Assembly (NCBI GenBank): GCA_024763115.1
Contig: JANTGB010000125.1
Coordinates: 1-6,734 of the forward strand
Reading direction: 5' to 3'
DNA: 6,734 bases
Source of the DNA: Desulfobulbaceae bacterium
Lineage (GTDB): Bacteria; Desulfobacterota; Desulfobulbia; Desulfobulbales; SURF-16
A model generated the notes under the pieces. The model saw only the letters and a program-made list of their open reading frames with translations. It was not told the DNA's origin and ran no database searches. A program made the position numbers and the translations under genes. This document shows, in pieces, positions 6,639 through 6,734 of the stretch (within the stretch, counting starts at the first letter, position 1; the number at the start of each line of letters is the position of its first letter).

Positions 6639-6734
6639 GGAGTCTCCCTCTGGTCGCTTACCTGGAGTCTCCCTCTGGTCGCTTACCTGGAGTCTCCCTC
6701 TGGTCGCTTACCTGGAGTCTCCCTCTGGTCGCTT
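6639..6734. repeat. 25-bp direct tandem repeat array, running off the window end
   Basis: Three identical 25-bp units (6639-6663, 6664-6688, 6689-6713) and the first 21 bp of a fourth (6714-6734) follow one another with no spacer. Each unit begins GGAGTCTCC, a 4-bp inverted repeat around one base, and ends GGTCGCTTACCT. The total copy number is unknown because the window stops inside the array. The period is not a multiple of three, so it would not encode a regular peptide repeat. It is a minisatellite-like intergenic array and not a CRISPR array. Confidence 0.9.

Noticed and set aside
6639..6734. Possible CRISPR array
   Set aside because: The units are contiguous and identical with no unique spacers, and the 25-bp period includes everything. 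No cas gene is in the window.
6554..6734. Intrinsic terminator of the operon
   Set aside because: No stem-loop followed by a T-tract was found. The short palindromes within the repeat units have 4-bp stems and no U-tract.

Overview
The window holds one complete, tightly packed, four-gene plus-strand operon (about 387 to 6553) between two gene-free flanks. Outer-membrane lipoprotein, periplasmic adaptor and inner-membrane parts point to a Gram-negative bacterium. The moderate G+C content, the lipoprotein TolC and the overall protein style would suit Desulfobacterota or another proteobacterial lineage, but the lineage is a guess and no marker gene is present.

Layout: 1-377 is gene-free upstream DNA with two inverted repeats and at most one weak promoter-like pair. 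Gene 1 (387-2321) encodes a TolC-like outer-membrane efflux lipoprotein with an unusual ~175-residue C-terminal extension. Gene 2 (2318-3055) encodes a short, exported HlyD/AcrA-type adaptor. Gene 3 (3058-4410) encodes a predicted cytoplasmic GAF-like domain, one membrane helix and a periplasmic HlyD-type adaptor. Gene 4 (4412-6553) encodes a PqqD-like N-terminal domain, a multi-spanning M50 (site-2-protease-type) metallopeptidase core with intact HELGH and NPxxxxDG motifs, and a C-terminal HlyD-type adaptor half. The junctions are a 4-nt overlap, a 2-nt gap and a 1-nt gap. The 3' flank, 6554-6734, contains a 25-bp tandem repeat that runs off the window end.

Together the genes look like a trans-envelope export machine: an outer-membrane channel, three different periplasmic adaptor modules and an inner-membrane component. 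No ABC ATPase, RND, MFS or other known pump is encoded here. The only polytopic inner-membrane protein is the M50 protease-adaptor fusion. The most economical reading, which is an inference, is an exporter or processing-and-export system. In it, the PqqD-like domain would recognise a peptide or protein substrate, the intramembrane protease would cleave or gate it, the GAF-like domain would sense a cytoplasmic cue, and the adaptors would dock onto the TolC-like channel. The individual families are known and M50/HlyD/TolC neighbourhoods recur in bacteria. The substrate, energy source and mechanism cannot be read from this window, and no cargo gene is visible.
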